Below, one piece after another: positions 61,500 through 64,000 of a stretch of 64,000 bases of DNA. The stretch is taken from assembly GCA_947627575.1 (NCBI GenBank), contig CANQWN010000005.1:62001-126000 (forward strand). The letters are read 5' to 3'. This DNA is from an uncultured Clostridia bacterium (GTDB lineage Bacteria; Bacillota; Clostridia; Christensenellales; Borkfalkiaceae). The notes beneath the pieces were generated by a model, which saw only the letters and a program-made list of their open reading frames with translations, did not search any database and was not told the DNA's origin. The translations under genes and the position numbers were made by a program. How positions within the stretch are numbered: position 1 is the first letter of the stretch; each line of letters starts with the position of its first letter.

Positions 61500-62363
61500 A
61501 TGAAAATCGCTGACGATTGGCGGGATTACCGTATTCTGGCTACTTCCTGCGGAATGAAATTGGAAAGGTGGAAGGACGTGGTTCTGCTGCGCCCCGACCC
61601 GCAGGTTATCTGGAAGGGAGAGGACCTTTCCCTCCGCGGCGGAATAAACGCGGTATACCACCGCAGCAACAAGGGCGGCGGCGGATGGGAAAAGCGTTCG
61701 CCTTTCCCCGAAGAGTGGGTGGTAAGCTACCGCGACCTGAAGTTCAAAGTAAAGCCCATGGGCTTCAAGCACACGGGGCTTTTCCCCGAGCAAGCCGTAA
61801 ATTGGAACGCGTTGCGCGCCCTCATTTCCGCGGCTTCTGCACAGGGGAAAAAGATAAAAGCGCTTAACCTTTTCGCCTATACGGGCGCGGCTTCCGTCGC
61901 GTGCGCAAAGGCGGGCGCGGCAGTCACTCACGTGGACGCGGCGAAGGGAATGGTGGAGCGCGCGGGCGAAAACGCCGCGCTTTCCGGCGTGGAAAGCGGA
62001 ATACGTTACATAGTTGACGATTGCGTTAAGTTCGTCCGCAGGGAACTGCGGCGCGGAAATCGCTACGACGGGATAATAATGGACCCGCCCAGCTACGGCA
62101 GGGGACCCGGCGGCGAAATGTGGAAGATAGAGGACGACTTGTACGAATTTGTATGCCTCTGCCGCGGACTGCTTTCCGAAAAGCCGCTGTTTTTTCTCAT
62201 CAACAGCTACACCACGGGCTTACAGCCGGGCGTGCTTGAAAATATTTTAAAACTTGCGCTTAAAGGTATAGGCGGCAAGTGCGAGGCGTACGAGGTGGGT
62301 ATCGCCACCGACGAGGGGATAGCCCTGCCCTGCGGCGCCAGCGGACTTTTCACGGGCGAATAA
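61500..62363 (+). CDS. Class I SAM-dependent RNA methyltransferase (RlmI-like)
   Basis: A 287-residue enzyme. The SAM-binding motif I is ALNLFAYTGAASVACAKAGA (121-140). VTHVDAAKGMVERAGENA is motif II, and DPPSYGRG (from Asp195) is the catalytic loop. The fold order matches the RlmI/RlmK group that methylates rRNA bases, but there is no PUA domain. The ATG at 61500 is dictated by the promoter; the open frame extends 64 codons upstream through the promoter and is rejected. It heads a two-gene unit with a pseudouridine synthase 15 bases downstream, consistent with RNA modification. Confidence 0.88.
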   Translation: MKIADDWRDYRILATSCGMKLERWKDVVLLRPDPQVIWKGEDLSLRGGINAVYHRSNKGGGGWEKRSPFPEEWVVSYRDLKFKVKPMGFKHTGLFPEQAVNWNALRALISAASAQGKKIKALNLFAYTGAASVACAKAGAAVTHVDAAKGMVERAGENAALSGVESGIRYIVDDCVKFVRRELRRGNRYDGIIMDPPSYGRGPGGEMWKIEDDLYEFVCLCRGLLSEKPLFFLINSYTTGLQPGVLENILKLALKGIGGKCEAYEVGIATDEGIALPCGASGLFTGE

Positions 62364-62378
62364 AAGCGAGGTGGATTT

Positions 62379-63068
62379 ATGGACGAAAAAGAGCTTGTTA
62401 TACTGCACGAGGACAATCACATAATTGTCGTGCTTAAACCCCGCAACCTGCCCTGCTGTCCCGACGAAACGGGGGACGACAACCTGCTTGACTGCGTAAA
62501 GAGGTATCTTAAAACAACTTACAACAAGCCGGGCAACGCCTTTGCCGGGCTTATCCACAGGTTGGACAGACCCACGGGCGGGGTTATGGTGTTTGCAAAA
62601 ACTTCCAAGGCGGCGGCAAGACTTTCCGCGGCTATGCGCACGGGCGGCTTTGAAAAGCGCTATCTCGCCGTGCTCTGCGGCAAACTTCCCCGCGAAAAGG
62701 GCGTGCTTGAAAATTGGCTGCGCAAAAGCGTTATAAACAACACGGTATACGTCTGCACCCGCACGGAAGACGGGGCGAAGTACGCCTCGCTCGATTACGA
62801 GGTAAAAGACATAAAGGACGGGCTTACCCTTGCGGAACTTAACTTACATACCGGCAGAACCCATCAGATACGCGTGCAGACGGCGGCGATGAACTGCCCC
62901 GTGTACGGCGATATGCGTTACGGCGGCGAAAAGGCGGTAAAGGGCAAACTTGCGCTTTGGGCGTATTCATTGCGGTTTAACCACCCCGTCTCCGGTGAGG
63001 CGATGCGCTTTATATGCGAACCTCCCACCGACGAATTCCCGTGGAGCGCGTTTGAAATTAAACTTTAA
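62379..63068 (+). CDS. RluA-family pseudouridine synthase
   Basis: A 229-residue enzyme that isomerises uridine in rRNA or tRNA. The catalytic motif is HRLDRPTGG with Asp63. LHTGRTHQIRVQ, the second conserved segment, and the C-terminal LRFNHPVSGE are also present. No S4 domain is fused. The start follows GAGGTGG. It is co-transcribed with the methyltransferase. The exact target base cannot be told. Confidence 0.93.
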   Translation: MDEKELVILHEDNHIIVVLKPRNLPCCPDETGDDNLLDCVKRYLKTTYNKPGNAFAGLIHRLDRPTGGVMVFAKTSKAAARLSAAMRTGGFEKRYLAVLCGKLPREKGVLENWLRKSVINNTVYVCTRTEDGAKYASLDYEVKDIKDGLTLAELNLHTGRTHQIRVQTAAMNCPVYGDMRYGGEKAVKGKLALWAYSLRFNHPVSGEAMRFICEPPTDEFPWSAFEIKL

Positions 63069-63092
63069 AATGCGTTTCCGCCCGAAAAGCGT

Positions 63093-63121
63093 TTGACAAC
63101 GCTGTACTATTATAGTAAAAT
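63093..63121 (+). promoter_or_regulatory. Promoter of the secreted protein gene at 63165
   Basis: TTGACA (63093-63098), 17-base spacer, TAAAAT (63116-63121). The leader is about 37 bases. Confidence 0.75.
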
Positions 63122-63164
63122 AGAAACGTTAATTTAAAAAAATCACTTTTCCGAAAGGTTTGTT

Positions 63165-64000
63165 ATGAAAGTTATAAGCATTAAAAAGGCAATAATCGCG
63201 CTTGCGCTTACGCTTGCGGCGGTAATATTCGCCGTGACGGGCGGCTATCTGTTCGCCCGTGCTGAAAGGACAAATATAACCGTGGACAAGGACCACGTGT
63301 TCACCGGCACGTCCGGCGCGTTGGGCTCCGACGTAATCGTCTCCGACCCCATAGGCGAGGGCGACGCGGCAAAACAATACACCGAATTTACGATAGCTTA
63401 CGCGGAAGGTCCCGTCTCTTACAGGAAGAACCTCGCATACCGCTGGATAGAGGCGGTTGAAGTTGAGGAAGGCGAAGAAGAGGGCGCAGAGGGCGAAGAA
63501 ACCGAAGGCGAAACCGTCGAACTTTTGTCCGAAGAACACGCGGAAAAGATGTTCGATATGCGCATAGGCTTTGAAAAAGGCAAAAACGGACAGCTAAATT
63601 TCCAAAAGTTCACAATCCGTTTCCAGTCGCAGCAGTACAGCATGACGGAGGACGGCGTTACCGATAACTTCATAATCTTCTATCCCGCCGACGGCGAGGG
63701 CGAAGAGGGCAAACTTTACGCGGTTATAAGCGACGACGAGGACGCCAAGCCGGAAGCGGATAAAACTTACGCCGCGCTTGATCCCATCGATATAGACATA
63801 TCCTTTACCGATTATTCTTCGGGCGATTATACCGTGCTTGTTTCCGACGGAACGGCTTCCGAAAGCGGTACGTTTACCAACATAGGCGGCACATACGCAA
63901 AATACGTTTCCGCTTCAAGGAACAATTCCGCCACGCCGCTTACTTTCAGCGCCGAGTTTGAGGACGAGGACGCGGACGACAGGGAAGCCGCCCAGATGAT
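63165..64000 (+). CDS. Secreted protein, N-terminal part (continues beyond window)
   Basis: At least 278 codons, open to the window end. GAAAGG lies 6 bases before the ATG. A basic start (MKVISIKK) and a hydrophobic stretch to about residue 32 (AIIALALTLAAVIFAVTGG) form a signal peptide or anchor. There is no lipobox Cys. The exported part is acidic and beta-rich, with a Glu/Gly low-complexity stretch at about residues 101-124 (EEGEEEGAEGEETEGE). No family recognised; the rest of the protein is outside the window. Confidence 0.75.
   Translation, partial: MKVISIKKAIIALALTLAAVIFAVTGGYLFARAERTNITVDKDHVFTGTSGALGSDVIVSDPIGEGDAAKQYTEFTIAYAEGPVSYRKNLAYRWIEAVEVEEGEEEGAEGEETEGETVELLSEEHAEKMFDMRIGFEKGKNGQLNFQKFTIRFQSQQYSMTEDGVTDNFIIFYPADGEGEEGKLYAVISDDEDAKPEADKTYAALDPIDIDISFTDYSSGDYTVLVSDGTASESGTFTNIGGTYAKYVSASRNNSATPLTFSAEFEDEDADDREAAQM

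Overview
The window looks like chromosomal DNA from an uncultured, low-to-mid GC, Clostridia-like Firmicute, perhaps a gut Christensenellales-type lineage. That placement is inference. It rests on sigma-A-type promoters with AT-rich spacers, AGGAGG-type ribosome sites, a KtrAB potassium system, many lipobox lipoproteins and a Firmicute-type mobilizable element. All positions and comparisons were made by eye, with no searches.

Layout. 1-7.2 kb holds three secreted lipoproteins on the minus strand: one cut by the window edge with a collagen-like stretch, one small, and one TlpA/thioredoxin-like. 7.6-11.2 kb is grpE-dnaK-dnaJ. 11.3-12.2 kb is non-coding: structured repeats followed by seven DnaA-box-like 9-mers in about 210 bp. 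12.2-20.2 kb carries a HAD phosphatase, ktrA/ktrB, an amino-sugar operon (stand-alone GlmU acetyltransferase domain, glmM, glmS), a TtcA-like PP-loop enzyme and a small protein. This block is bracketed by 179-bp identical inverted repeats. 21.1-27.9 kb is one 2240-residue lipoprotein gene.

28.4-39.2 kb is a tight seven-gene operon: lipoprotein, membrane protein, MoxR ATPase, DUF58 protein, two VWA membrane proteins and a lipoprotein. It has a clear promoter and terminator and looks like an envelope MoxR/VWA assembly system. A NUDIX gene and an AT-richer papain-like surface protease follow. 43.1-49.8 kb is a 6.7-kb integrative mobilizable element with a serine recombinase, XRE regulator, Lsa-type ABC-F resistance gene under a transcription attenuator, MobC, relaxase with a nested membrane-protein gene, and a small protein. 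It sits in the 3' end of a tRNA-Lys gene between 13-bp direct repeats. 49.8-50.35 kb is a six-gene tRNA operon.

50.7-53.3 kb holds two secreted/anchored proteins and a small helical protein. 53.3-60.7 kb is a podovirus-like packaging and head cassette (large terminase, small-terminase-like protein, portal, scaffold, capsid, connector, propeller-like stabilisation protein, coiled-coil protein) without integrase, lysis or tail genes. 60.8-64 kb has hpt, an RlmI-like methyltransferase, an RluA-type pseudouridine synthase and the start of a secreted protein.

Several genes (HAD, ktrB, methyltransferase, two secreted proteins) have a -10 box 6-8 bases before the ATG, which suggests leaderless transcripts.
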